From NCBI GenBank assembly GCA_032158125.1, contig JASKOT010000017.1:124001-188000 (forward strand): 64,000 nt of DNA, given 5' to 3'. Source of the DNA: Papiliotrema nemorosa. Taxonomy: Eukaryota; Basidiomycota; Tremellomycetes; Tremellales; Rhynchogastremaceae. The translations under genes and the position numbers were made by a program. Every line of letters begins with the position of its first letter. Within the stretch, counting starts at the first letter, position 1. Positions 23,295 through 35,500 of this stretch are shown piece by piece. Under the pieces are notes generated by a model. That model saw only the letters and a program-made list of their open reading frames with translations, did not search any database and was not told the DNA's origin.

Positions 23295-26200
23295 TTACTC
23301 TGCACCTAAAACGTAGACAATCTCGGTAGGGCGGACGAATAGCGCTCGAGGATTCTCAAAGCCCGCATGTGCGAAATCGACAAATGGACTTGCGCTCCTC
23401 TTGCTCCCGCCGTGGATGATCGCGTCGGATACTGTCAATCCTCCATTTCCAAAACGCCTTCTACGCAAAGAATCACGAATGATCTCGACTTTCCGTTGAC
23501 GTGCTAGTCGCGCTTCATCCTGCTCATCGTCCATTGGCGGAGAGAGGTGGAAATAGTGTATGCCATCTTGGGCTCCCGAGGCCAACGTGTCGATACCTAA
23601 TCGATCTAGGTCGTCCACCTCCAATCCGACCCATGCGCCCCGAGACTGCATATCAGCTCGGACTCACGAAAAGAGGTAGACGGATAACTGACATTGGCGA
23701 GGTGCCCTATGTACTTGATGGCAGCTTTGAACCTCGCTCGTTTGCTGGCCAAAGAGACAATACACGGCACACCGATATTCAACTCCACACCTTTACCCTT
23801 GAACCTCTCGACATCAGGGGGAAGGGTGAACGATTCCTTGGGAAATGGTGTTTGCACTTCGGCCCTTCGTGGCGGATCAAATGCGGAAGCAGGATGATGA
23901 GGATGTAATCGAGACATTGAACTGGTGTTCGATCGCGTGCTTGACGTGCTAACCTTTCGTGTCGGTCGAGGCATTGCAATCGAAACAGGAGGGAGTTTGG
24001 TGGGCGACGGCGCGGTCAATCGGGGCAATGCGAGGTCTGACCCATCGGATCCCTCACGTAAAATGGTTGGCTCAGGATGAGACAAAAGGTGGGAGCCAGA
24101 AGGAGTCCTTGCTTCGTTCGTGTCATCAGTAGACGATGAAGGGGATCGTACACTCTGCTTTGTCCGTGCTAGAGGCGGAACAGCAGACACAGGGGGATTT
24201 TGAGGGAAGGCGAGGGATCTGCCCCCGATTCGGGTTTTCACCGGTGCGGGGACGGCAGTAGTCGCAGAAGCGAGTTTCGAAGATGCCGCGCGAGTACGTG
24301 TAGTCGACACGACAGATTTGGCGGGTGAGGTGGGCTTTGAAGAAGGGGAGGCTTTGGAGGTCGAGGTCGAGGACGAGATTACAGCAGCATTGCGAGAGGG
24401 TGTAGAAGGTGTCTTAGGTACTGGTTTGGTTGTTGTTGCCGCCCTGCTAGCAACAGAAGGAGCTGTACTCATGGCCGAAGCTGTCCTGTTTCTGATTGAC
24501 GGGGCAATTGAGGGTGCTTTACTGGCTGCGCTGGAAGCTGCGGTAGATGAAGCTCCAGGCGTCTCTTTGGTCAAAGTTGTCGAAGATGAAGGCAAAGGTG
24601 GGGATTTCGTTCCGGTCGGTGTCTTTCCACCCAGGGTGGATACACGACTTCGTACCGAAGTCGTGGTGGATGCACTGACTGTCCGTGATCTCGCATCAGG
24701 AGGGACAGGCGCCTCGAGCCGATTGACCCTTTCGCGAACCGATGTCATACCTGTGCTCACAGTGCGAGCGCTCGGGACGGGCGGTTTGGGGACGGGAGGT
24801 TCCACTCTCGGCCCCACCGGCTTCCTGACCGATGCCGTGGTGGAAGCAGAAGCCGTGCGTAGCCTGCTAGGTCCAGCAGAAGAACTTGTGGATGCGGTTG
24901 TAGGGAGAGATGGTTTTGGACTAGCTTTGTTGATAGTGGATGAGGCGGGAGGCGCGACGGACCTTGCGGTCCGTGTCGTCTTCACACTGGTGAGTGAGGG
25001 AGAAGGAGATGATTTGCCGCTTCGCACAGGGGCCTCGGGTATAGGACGCGTGGGTTTGGACGGCTGGGTGAGCAAAGGCCTGGGTGGGCCAGACATGGAT
25101 CTAGGCGTGAGAGTTTGAATCGTCTTTGTTGTCTTGGCTGAGGGAGTCGGGCTGCTGGTTCCGGTTGGGCGAGGCCTTCGACTTGGGCCAATGGATACCG
25201 TGGAACTTTGACGTGCTGCAGTTGGACTCCGAGCCCTGGGAGCATTCGAGGCAGGTTGTGGCTGCTTTGGCCGAAGGGCAGACCGTGACGAGCTAGCGAC
25301 CGAATTGGCGGAAGCAGAACTACTCAGGCGCAGCCTCTTGAGACCCGTCGCATCAGGAGGAGTACGGGACCGATCTGGCGGTCGAGACGAGGAGGCGACT
25401 CTTGATGGACTGGCTCCAGATGTACTTCCAGCCGCGACACGAGTGGTGTGTTTTGGAACGGCAGGCTTCGGTGAGGGTTTTGACGGTGCAGCTGAAATCC
25501 GAGACTTCGTCGGGGTGGAAGGCAGAGCAGCTAAAAGATCCTCGACGGATACTTCGATTTCTGCTTGTCAGTGCCAGAGATTGGCCTTACACACCGTCTG
25601 AGATCTCCTTCAGCGCCCAGTTCTCCACGCCGTCAAACCCGCCAGCGTCTCTCACTTGCATCCATCTTCTTCGAATATGCCCAATTACCCCATCTTTGAT
25701 CACCTCAATCTGCTGCCGACTTCTGCCTCTTCCGGGCAATGCCATTTCCTGGGTTATCGGATCAACTTTGAGCAGTATTGAGGACACCAAAATTTGGTAT
25801 ATCCTTGGTGCTTCGGTACAGCCTTTGGAGGTACTGATTGCTTCGAGGAGTTCTCGACCGATATCGTCTAAAAATTCGGTATTGAACCCCTTTCCATACA
25901 GCACATCCCACAACTCCGCGCCTTGAGCGACCTGCGCAAATTGCTCGACCAGTACGCTCCTCACGGCGAGCTGTATCACCTCGACCATTGACTCCAGTGT
26001 AGCTACCCATACGCTCGCTTCGCGGCCTTTTGTGCGCAGAGCAGTCTCCATGCGAGTCTTGACCATTGCGATCGACCGAATTGTCGCGACCACATTGCCT
26101 GCTTGAAAAGTCCCAACGACATGCCTGACCAGATCGTTACGTTGCGCTTCGTCGGCGGTAGCTGTGTCTCTGCCCCAGCTGTCTGCCCACGCTTCGACGA

Positions 26201-27516
26201 GATACCTTCTGGCTAGGGTCAACAGTCCGACTGCGCCTACGTCGCTCGAAATGGCAAACCTCCATACTCTGGCTGCCCGAAATGGGCACCGCTTGCAACT
26301 ACATTTTGATCGATCGAGACCATGACAGAAGTCCCAGACGATCCTCGCCTCCACCTCGCCGACCAAGGCATCCAATTGAAGGTAAGTCGCAGCTCGATGT
26401 ATCTGAAATGCGGTAGTGAGGTCAAATGACCGGTTGGAGAAATCCAGATGACCCGCGTACATCCATCCCAGACAGAAATGCAATGCTGCAGGGGTGAAAG
26501 GCGGAGTCGGTAGGTGTATGTCGTCCAGAGAGTGAGATTGGAATGAGGAATGATTCAAGAGTAGACTGGCAAAGTAGGGTGATCTCGAGACGAGGACAAA
26601 CTTGTGAGCTGTGAAACTGGCTGTGCTGGATAGAGAATCTGTCGATTCGTCCGAATCGTCAGACACATCATTGTCGGTCGAGGGGTTGTCGAGGTGAATC
26701 TTGACGTCCGCGTACAACTTTGATCTCCACATATAGGTCAAATCTTGACCTAGTTTGTCCCTCCTTTCGTGTATATCACCACGACGTCCGAGAGAATCAC
26801 GTATACTTTCTCCTAGACCCAAATCATCCTCTGCAGAGATCCACTCGACGACATCGCCGAACCCCTCTCCCGTGTAGAGCCATTCCAATTGGGCTTGGAA
26901 CATCTCGGGCGTATCACCATGTGTCAAGCGCAAGACGGGATCAATCGGCGCACGGATCGTCCCTTCCGACAGGTAGGTATCCACAGAGAGGGAACTTTGT
27001 CGACCTGGAAGTGGAGACAATCGGGGATAAGAAGAAGGAGGAGAATTAGGTCTAGTCGGGTAGAGGGAAGGGAGAAAGTGGGGCTGTGGTGAACTGAGCG
27101 CTGTAGGTGATCTAGAGAACGGTTTCGAGATAAAGTATCGATCCTTGAACGCCTCTGAGCCTGGTCAGTATCCTCTCTTGCAGCTGTGTATCGTGACCTT
27201 ACTCGGGGCTCGAGCATATATGACGGCTAAAGGTAAGCAGAGGTCAAAGACCCATGGCCCAACACTCACCTTTATGACCCCATACCCGATCTCCGCCCTC
27301 TTCACTCTCCCAACTGACATCCCCAAACCGCTCTTTCGCATGCTCAAACAAGCTCCTCAGATCCCTCGCCCATCCTTCCGTTGATATCTCCACTCTGCGC
27401 TCGACGGTTTCAAACTCATAGGCGCCTTGGTAGGATCTAACGTCCAAATCGAACAAACGACCATTGGATCTAGTAAGTGTACTTCCATTCTGACGTATCA
27501 GTCGATCGAGGTCCAT
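23295..27516 (-). CDS. BTB-domain protein with C-terminal CAP-Gly-like domain
   Basis: One gene joined from several open blocks. It starts MDLDRLIRQNGSTLTR (ATG at 27514-27516). The first third has BTB/POZ text: a degenerate copy (HGDTPEMFQAQLEWLYTG) and a clearer one (LYADVKIHL, FTAHKFVLVSRSPYFASLLL, LHFCLGWMYAGHLDF), then an alpha-helical region with a Cys cluster (CSCKRCPF). A 31-nt intron (25564-25594) leads from ALKEISD to AEIEVSVEDLL, then about 550 residues of Ser/Thr/Pro/Arg-rich linker with repeated VRSRVSTL-like units. The end is CAP-Gly-like: ARFKAAIKYIGHLANV, then RGAWVGLEVDDLD and QDGIHYFHL. The Ser/Arg-rich linker next to CAP-Gly suggests microtubule binding, as in CLIP/Bik1 proteins (inference). 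No named ortholog is recognised. Confidence 0.78.
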
Positions 27517-28002
27517 TGTACGTTGTCGCTGATATCATTTGGGTCGCTCTCTGTAAGAGGGATTGGCAGTGTGTAGGTGAGTTGGGATATGGGTCGATGT
27601 ACAGAGTCGATGAATGGCTTTCAAGATGATCGTCGACGAAACACGCGCTCAGGGCGCGTCCCGAATACGAAACAACAAGCAAACATCCTACCCACTTGCT
27701 CCAAACCAAGTCTTGCCGGAGCTATGCATGCAGATAGATCACAACAGTCTGCCAAAGACAAGCGAGCTTTGAGGTGTGGCCATATCTCCATGACACAGAT
27801 CCGAACTCGTGTCATGGGAGTTTCATCACCAAGAAGACCCCTTTTCCTCATCTGGCGGGTGAGATCACCTGGTTGAGATGTCGACTCCCAGGACGTGTCC
27901 TATAGCTCGCCCATATACCATTATTCATCTGATAAAGACTGATGATTCGTACAAGTCCAAGATATCCTCAAGTTCCTACCGCTCATCCGCACATCCACCA
28001 TC
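27517..28002. other. Intergenic, NDC80 3' end to BTB/CAP-Gly promoter
   Basis: About 490 bases upstream of the BTB/CAP-Gly gene. Small frames exist on both strands but none shows conserved protein character. Confidence 0.45.
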
Positions 28003-30253
28003 TAGTGCGATTCCGCAAACGACCTCAGTCCCTTTAAGCAATTCGAAGTGTGTTCCTTGGCTCGGATGATAGTTTCGACGTGCCGACTCACTTCTGCCGT
28101 CATTGACTCTTGCAGCTTTGTCGTCTTGTGTCGGAGCTCATCATACCTTTCCGTCAGCTAGCACCCTGAAGACGAGAATTGACCCACTGGAATCTGACTT
28201 CTGCCAAGGCGTCTTGCTCCTTGTATGATTTTTGCTCATTGTCCTCCATGCAGATTGCCACTTCATTCTCTATCCTCCTGTTCATCTCATTTTCCGAAGC
28301 CGTCGCTTTCTGCAGTGCCTGAAGTATCAGCTCTGACATCCGTAACATGTTTTGCAAACTCACCAGCCTCGCTTCCTCTGCCTTCTCGGATAGAACACTC
28401 AATTTGGCTTGACGAACTGCTGCCTCGTCCTTCATCCCTTCCACCTCTTGTATCTTCTTGTCCAGCTCGTTGTCCATAGCAATCTTCTGTACTCCTAGTT
28501 CAGTCGCCTCTGAAAGGAATTTCTCGCCGAATGCCTGTAACGCGGGTTTGATCTTTTCTTGCAGTCGTTTACCATCATTCGTCAAGATGCTAAGATCCTC
28601 CACTCCAAGATCCAAATCGACATTATAGTCCACTCCATCAGGCCCAACAGCTGACGTTCCGTCCGCAGGCATGGTCCCGATCTGTTGGGCCAGAGCATTA
28701 TATTCCGTGACGAGCGACTCGAATCGGTCCATCGACTTTGTAACCTGCAGCTCCTGGTCATACGCCATTTGATTCGCTTCGGCAATTTTGACCCTCAATT
28801 CGTCCAAGTTGCGCGTCAAAGACTCTCGCTCGTGGTTCATACGTTGAACCTCATCTGGCGAGAGGTTTTGCGCCGCGACAGCTTCTTCCGTCCTGGCCAG
28901 CTCCGCGCGGGCGGCTTGTATCTGAGCATCAAAGTCGGCAGTCTTGGTGCGGAAGCGGTCGATAGCGACTCGCAGCTTTTCAGCTTTCTGTTGGTATTGA
29001 CCCAAGAATGCGATAAACTTGGTCTGATCGCCGACGAGCTGAATGTATTCCTCTTCAAGTCGGCGCAACGGGGGCTATAGTTAGCAAACGCCAAAGTTTG
29101 CTTGTCTCACCTCTGTCACTTGAAGCTGCTTGAGTTCCGCTTCTCGTTTCTGGACTTCGAGTGCAAGCTCCTCTCCTTCCTGCAGGGATGCCTGCGCGAG
29201 TCGGTCTGTAATCAGCTTGGCCCGATAGTCTGTTGGGAAAATTCGCTCACCGTACATCGCCTCAAACTCCATGTCAGTCTCTACCCAGGACCCCTCCTCT
29301 ACTCCCTGATACCAAAGCGAATACGTCTTGACCGCGTAGCCCCAGAACAGTCTATCCTCAAAGTGCACATGATCAAACGGTAGCTCCTCTGCGGTCTGCA
29401 ACAACGGATCCGCTATGACCTCTGGGTCCGTCCATCTATCGTGCGCCTGTCTATTAGCTTCGTCACTTGAAGCGTCCCGAATCTGCCAACCTACCTTGTT
29501 CAACTCGACCAACCAGTTCAGCATGGGGAGAAGGATGACCCAATGGTTCGGTGCACCCGGACTTCCTAGAGCTGTCTGTCTAATACCCTCCATGACTGGA
29601 TACTTCAAATCCTTGAGGATATTCAACGCGTCGTCTTCCCATTTCTTGCCTGCCCAAGAGGAAGCATCCGCAAAATCCTGCACGAGGAATTTGAATATAG
29701 TCTGAAATTCCTTGGTAGTAGGCGAGATGAGGCATTTGCCAGTGATGGGGAGAGGACATCGGGCGTTGTTGAGGTACTCTTGGATGTTATGTTGACATGA
29801 CTGTTGGAAGTTTCGGTCTCGAACGGGTCGGATTTCTCGTTGAAGAGAAGCACCGAATGATGTTGCCGGGGCCATGGAGGGTCGAGCTGTCACTGGGTAT
29901 GCTGAGCTACGCCTCATGCTCCTATAATTGTCAGCCCAACAGCTACAAGCTATGATGGTCTGTCCTGCTCACCCTCCCATTGCCTTGGATTGGGGCGTTC
30001 GACCAAACATCCCACCATCTCCTCGCGTCCCGCTTTGTCCCAGCGTTGACCTCCTTAGCTGCTCTTGAGAGCTAGAATGGCTTAGCATGGGCGGCGCGGG
30101 CGGCATGACGGAAAGTCGGTGAGCAGCCTGAGGTATCATAGACGGTCGACCGAGACCTTTGGGTTTCTTGATGGCGGATGGAGGAGGGTGCGAGGAGGAT
30201 GGAAGGGCATTTCCCAACGGCCCCTCGGCAACGAGAGCCCCTCGGGTGGCCAT
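28003..30253 (-). CDS. NDC80: Kinetochore protein Ndc80 (Hec1)
   Basis: Outer kinetochore protein that binds microtubules through an N-terminal calponin-homology domain and assembles through a long coiled coil with Nuf2, Spc24 and Spc25. The ATG is at 30251-30253 (MATRGALVAEGPLG); a basic Ser/Pro-rich tail is followed by the CH domain (DRNFQQSCQHNIQEYLNN, TTKEFQTIFKFLVQDF, WVILLPMLNWLVELNK) and heptad-rich coil. A frame ends at 28154, but the coil continues: a weak-donor intron after DALAE joins LTERYDELRHKTTKLQ and runs to the TAG at 28003-28005 (ending RSFAESH), which matches the Ndc80 C-terminus. That last junction is inferred from conservation. Confidence 0.9.
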
Positions 30254-30468
30254 AATGGAGGCTTGTTTCAAGCTTCAGCACTATAGTATTACTGTCGAGT
30301 CTGAGTCGGCACGATGCTATGCAGCAGCGATGGATGCAGTGATGAGGATAGCGTCGAGTAGAATGTGCAAGATTACCAGAAACCCCCTTTTGTTTACATT
30401 GTTGCAAAGACGCGTCGAGGTCAAAAATTACCCAAATGGGACAAAAAGAAATCAATCTGAGGATTCCT

Positions 30469-32175
30469 CTATTTCATGACCTCTTCCAGCACACTCTTGA
30501 CCTCTTGCAGGTCACGCTCACTCAGACCAGTCCGCCAGTTGCTCACTGCCAGTCGGATAGCTCCTACACCTCTCCACTTGGTCCCCGTGACATATATTCT
30601 CCTAGTGTTGTTGATCGCTTCCGTCAACGCGCCAGATGAACCTTCAGTATTCGGCGGGAATCTGGACGTCGTTGATCCTCTAAAGAGGACAGTGTTGAGT
30701 GGGACAATGCCTTCTGTACCTGGAGGAGAAGGGTTGAGAAGCTCATAGTGGGGCGAATCCGAGATGTACTGCGCGACTTGTCGGGCATAATCGATGTTAC
30801 GGCGAATGATATCGCTATATCCCTCTTTACCGAGACTGAGCAGACTTGCAAACAGTGGGAGAGCGCGGAATCGACGAGAGTTCTCGATGTTGCAGTAAAG
30901 AGGGTTGGGCACTTGGTTGTGTGACAATTGACCTGGAACAATCCCTTGTCCAGCCTGGGTCGAGGCGGACGAGGAGAGGTATGCTGGTGCAGTAGCTGGA
31001 GCGAAGACATTGGCCAACGCAGCAGCATGTCGAGTGAAGAAGAGGCCGCAATCATACGGCACCTATCAGTCAGTGCAAAACAACGCTCCCACCTACGTTC
31101 AGCCACTTATGAGCTATGATCAGCTAATTCCATGCCTCTAGAAGGAGACTCACCGTCGAGTGTCAGACTGTCTGCCATCTCCATTCCCCTGGTCAGATGC
31201 CGCAGTTCCGGCACCAATGCTGCGAAGCCGCCGAAAGCTTTTCTTCAGTCGGTATCCCGAGCTATAGAGATGTAACTCACCAGCATCGATATGTAGCCAT
31301 GCTCCGTGTTCTCTGCACAAAGAGGCGACCTGATTCAATCCACGCCCGAGTCCACCGGTGTTGACTTCGCCCAATCCATAGTTCACGATAACCCCTCGTC
31401 CCACTTTTCTCTCCTCCTGCAGTCTCGTTCGCAGAGCTTCGAGGTCGAAGGCGAGCTCATCGTCTGACGCCGCCGGCATGGCATGCACGACTCGAGGTCC
31501 TGCTCCGATACCCACAAGCCCGGCCGATTTTGTGACGGAGAAATGGGGGTATAGTGAGAGGATGATTATTGGCGGCGATGGCAGAGTCGGGCTGACAGGT
31601 GGACCATCCTGAGAGTAAGAATAGCCTACAGGAAGATGGGGTGAGGTCGAGTACAGATAATCTCTTGCGCAAGCTAGAGTCAGCAATCTCTCATTGAGCG
31701 TAGACCTACCCATCCCGAGCACGTTGGAAGCTGTAGCACCGGTAGTGATCGTTCGGCCAGGATAATTCTCCCTAGGTATTTCAAGCAGATCAAGAACAAG
31801 CTCCAGGGTTCTCGCTTCTATCGCGGTGGAAGCTGTAGCTCCTGGCAGAGTCATCTGAACATTCTCGTCGTAACTCGTAGCCAACATATCCGCAATTTGA
31901 GCTGCAGGTGTAACGCCGCCGGTGACAAAGCCATAGTACCTCGGTCCAGGCTGGCCAGGTAGACATCCCGGAAGAACCTCATCAAGGAGGTATGCTGTGG
32001 CCCCGGCTGTCCCCAGTCCCTTCTCGGGCAAGTTCACCGGGAGAGATGCGACTGTTTTGGCGATTTGATCTACGGGCGGTAGGGTGTCCAGCGAGTCTAG
32101 CGCATTGTACCTCTCGAGAATGTGGTCTGCGACTTTTTTGAAGGTCACCTCGAAGTCTTGCCCGTGCGTAGCCAT
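30469..32175 (-). CDS. PLP-dependent group II amino-acid decarboxylase family protein
   Basis: About 490 residues, starting MATHGQDFEVTF (ATG at 32173-32175) and ending ...VLEEVMK at 30469. Fold-type I PLP enzyme: PRYYGFVTGGVTPAAQIADML, TTGATASNVLGM (phosphate cradle), VNYGLGEVNTGG, AWLHIDAG followed by an intron and the PLP-lysine motif, which splices to LTLDAHKWLNVPYDCG from three exons near 31070-31160. The family decarboxylates aromatic or acidic amino acids; the substrate cannot be read from the sequence. The motif LNVPYDCG is typical of the aromatic-amino-acid/diaminobutyrate decarboxylase group. Divergent from the Munc13-like gene. Confidence 0.85.
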
Positions 32176-32518
32176 TGTTTGGGGATGAAGTAGAGGTTGA
32201 TGGCATCAACTGCATGGTGCTGCATGGATGAGATTCGAGTCGTGCGGCGCATTACTTGATAGCCGAGGTTTACGGAGACCCTCGGTGATCTCTTGCGCGC
32301 CTATCTCTTTCTGGTATTATATGGGGGGGGGGGTTTACAATAGGCTTGCGTCCGCTTCATGACGCTCAAACCAGGCGATGAATAACAAATATCGACCGTG
32401 ACAACAATCCTGGAAGCTTGTATTATTGACACGATACAGCTACGGCTTTTAAGAATAGTATGATATAGGACGGATCATCACGAGCAATTGGTTCGAAGGC
32501 TCAGAAGTGCGATCGATC
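32176..32518. other. Divergent promoter with 11-base G run
   Basis: About 340 bases between the decarboxylase and the Munc13-like gene. It includes an uninterrupted run of 11 G at 32323-32333. No gene seen. Confidence 0.5.
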
Positions 32519-35500
32519 ATGTCGGGAGGTGACTGTTTCGAGTACGTCCACCGTATATGAACTAAGCGGTGTTCAAGCCGCATTTGTCAAGGTCAAACGC
32601 TGATCGTCTAGGTATACATTGCGTGTAGCGTACGCAGATTGCCATCTTCTAGTCACCATAAACTCACGTGCAGCTGCCTACAGGTCGTCACGGAGCAACG
32701 GACCAGACAACCGCCTCCGCCTCCTACACCTATCGCTGGTCCATCTTCAACCGGGCTTCAGACTCCAGGACATCAACCTAGAAAGTCATTACACGATGCG
32801 GGGAGTTCATTTCGGGCTTTCGATCTGTCGTCACTTATCGGGAGGGATTCGAGCAAATCGCCTAAATACCCGGAGAAGCTGTTGAAAGTGCTCGAATTGA
32901 CTTTGCAGCGTATAGCCATGGGTCAAGAGCCAAAGTGAGCTCGACAGCATTCCTGTGACTCTAGCTGATTGGCAGATACTCGGACCAGAGGTTTCGGCGG
33001 ACAATCGCATCATTCTGGAATTCACCTTGGGGAGAAAAGCAGTTTCAAAAGCAAATGAGGGAATCGAGAAAGATTGAGGATCTGATCTTACCATTCGTCA
33101 CTTCAGCCACGAAATCTCTACAGAAAGACGCAGAGATGCAAGACGGCGCATGGAAGTTTGAGCTCAACACCCAAATCGCCCTCTTTCTCGACTTGCTGGC
33201 TGATTCGCTCTACTCGGTCGGACCGTCAAGTGAGCTCGTAGGGCGTTTGGAGAATTATCGACAGCGCTTACGCGAACCTGCGCCAGCTCTTACACCGGGA
33301 ATAGTTAGTGAGAGGAATAGTTTGTATGGATCGGAGAGGGGTCATGGGGGAGACGCAGAGAGTGTACTGAGCCAACGGAGTCGATCAGAGGGCTTGAAGG
33401 GGAAAGAAACGGAAGAGGTCGCTCAGCTGTTTGGGCTGTCAGATGAAGCGCTACAGGCCAAGCTGAAAGAGCTGCAGCCGATAGTCACAGAACAGGTTAG
33501 TCATTGCCTGCTTCAAGATGAATCTTGGAGCATGAACATATGCTGATGTTCAGGCGGCACTGGAGGATCTCAAAACTTGCCTCAAGGTACTCAATACCGA
33601 TTCACCCGTACCCTACGGTCCCCATGACTTCTCGGATCCCGCTCAATGGACGGCATATCGAGCGAGCGAGGTATCGACACTATCCCAAATGATGCTGCTC
33701 ATGATGCAATCTAACACCTCTCTGGTCCAGTCATCGGATCGCGATCGAACTTCCAACGGCGGCGACCTATCCTCTCGCGTTGACTCACTACGCTTAGATG
33801 CACCCGCCACCACTTTCACCTTCGTCCCGCCAGATCCCAAGGCTACATATAGGGAGCTCTTGGCGAGGTGTTTAGACTGGGACCTGGAGGTTCTGAGTAC
33901 GCTGCCGGAGGACGAGGATGTTAGTCTAGGCGTCTTGTCGCAGGAGCACATGACGTTGTTGCGCGAATGTGCGGTCAGATGGAGGTTGCCCGCGAGGTTT
34001 CATGCGTGGACATTTTTGGATGCGATAGTAGAACGGCTAGAACAGGGCAATGTCCCCCCTGCCTGTGTCCACGAGGCGACGGCAATGGTCGCCAAGGCGT
34101 CAACCGAAGTTTCGGTTGACTCTTGGGCGTCATCAGATGTGAGAAACATAATGTCCGGTGACTCCCTACTGATTTCATAGCGGACGGGTCTCGAAATGGC
34201 TCTCGCGCGGCGCGATGCTTGCTTCCTGGCGGCCGTGGACCAGGCATTGGCTTATGGGAAAGGGGGTTACCATTCGCCCGATTTTTTGGAGGCTGTCACG
34301 GACTGGCTGGTGCTTGGGACGCCAGATGTTTCCGGCGGGCATCTGTCCAGGATAGCGGAAAACATCGTCTCTCGTATACGGTCACAAGCTTTCGAGAGCT
34401 ATGTCTCAGAAGCAGGAGACCAGCTTGATCGCGAAGGCAGTAGAACGAAAGCCTTCGCAATGGGCATGGCGACTTGGATTGAAAAGGAGGCCAAGAAGCT
34501 CAACAAGAGGTTTGGGGACCCGATAGCAGAGTGAGTGTCGCACTGTACGTGCACGGGGGAGAGTTGACGTCTCAGCAAAATTGATCTGGTCCCGCTTGTC
34601 GTAACGCAGCAGCTCTCCCTGTGGTTCCGAGATCTCGAAGACTCGATGGCTCAACCTGGACCTGGCGCCCCGGAGGACGATGTGGAGGAAGCTTTCGAAC
34701 TGTATAGAAAAGCTCAAAAGGTCATTCAGCTCGGCAACGCTTTTGCCTCGTGGGTTGAAGATGCCGCTTTCTAGCTACGGCTGATACACAGTGAACCGAT
34801 ACATTTCTCCTTGTCACCTGTGTTTGAGGGTATTGTGAATGCTTGGTTGAATCAGACTGCGAAAAAGACGAGGCAATGGTCCGATCAGGTGAGCAATTTG
34901 ATTTGTACGAGTCACTTTGCTGAATCTCAGGCTCTTGCCGTGGACAACGTGAGCTATCTGCATCTGGACACCACGATGACTGATTACAGTTCGAACCGAC
35001 ATCCGAGAATGGCCCATCATCCTCTGTGACCGATTTGTTCACATCCTTCCGCAGTGCCAGCGACTTCATCATGGAGCTAGACTGGCCAGATGAGCAGCAA
35101 TTGGCTCATTTTGCTACTCGTCTCGCCAAGGTCCGTTGAAACGATCCCCGCTGCGTACTCAATTAATTGGCAGATCTTTGCGCTCTCGATACATGATTAC
35201 TGTAACAAGATGGAGCAGCTTTTCGCTGAGGACATGCGCAAAGATGAGGCTGTGCAACCTGCTCAGACTGCTGCAAAGCAGAAAGCCTGGGTCGAGAAGG
35301 CAAAGTCAACGTTGGCAAGTCTCCAGGGCGAGCGCAAGATTCAAGCGTTCTTCAACTTTACTCCCGCTGTGAGTGACATCACTTGTGGATGGCTGTCGGC
35401 TAACTTCGCAGTCCTGCGTAAAGCTGAACAACATCGAGGCTGCACGTCAGCAATTAGATAAGCTGTATCAAGAGATGCGAGTGGACGACCTAGCAGCACA

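Noticed and set aside
24318..25118. 266-codon plus-strand frame opposite the BTB/CAP-Gly gene
   Set aside because: It is the complement of the Ser/Thr/Pro-rich linker; its Val/Glu/Gly-rich product has no family character.
28154..28156. TGA at 28154-28156 as the NDC80 stop
   Set aside because: Downstream sequence reads LTERYDELRHKTTKLQ in another phase, the expected Ndc80 coil; an intron after DALAE reaches it and the stop moves to 28003.
32461..32520. B-box-like GGTTCGAA suggesting a tRNA gene
   Set aside because: No A box at the right distance and no acceptor-stem pairing could be drawn; it is promoter DNA of the Munc13-like gene.
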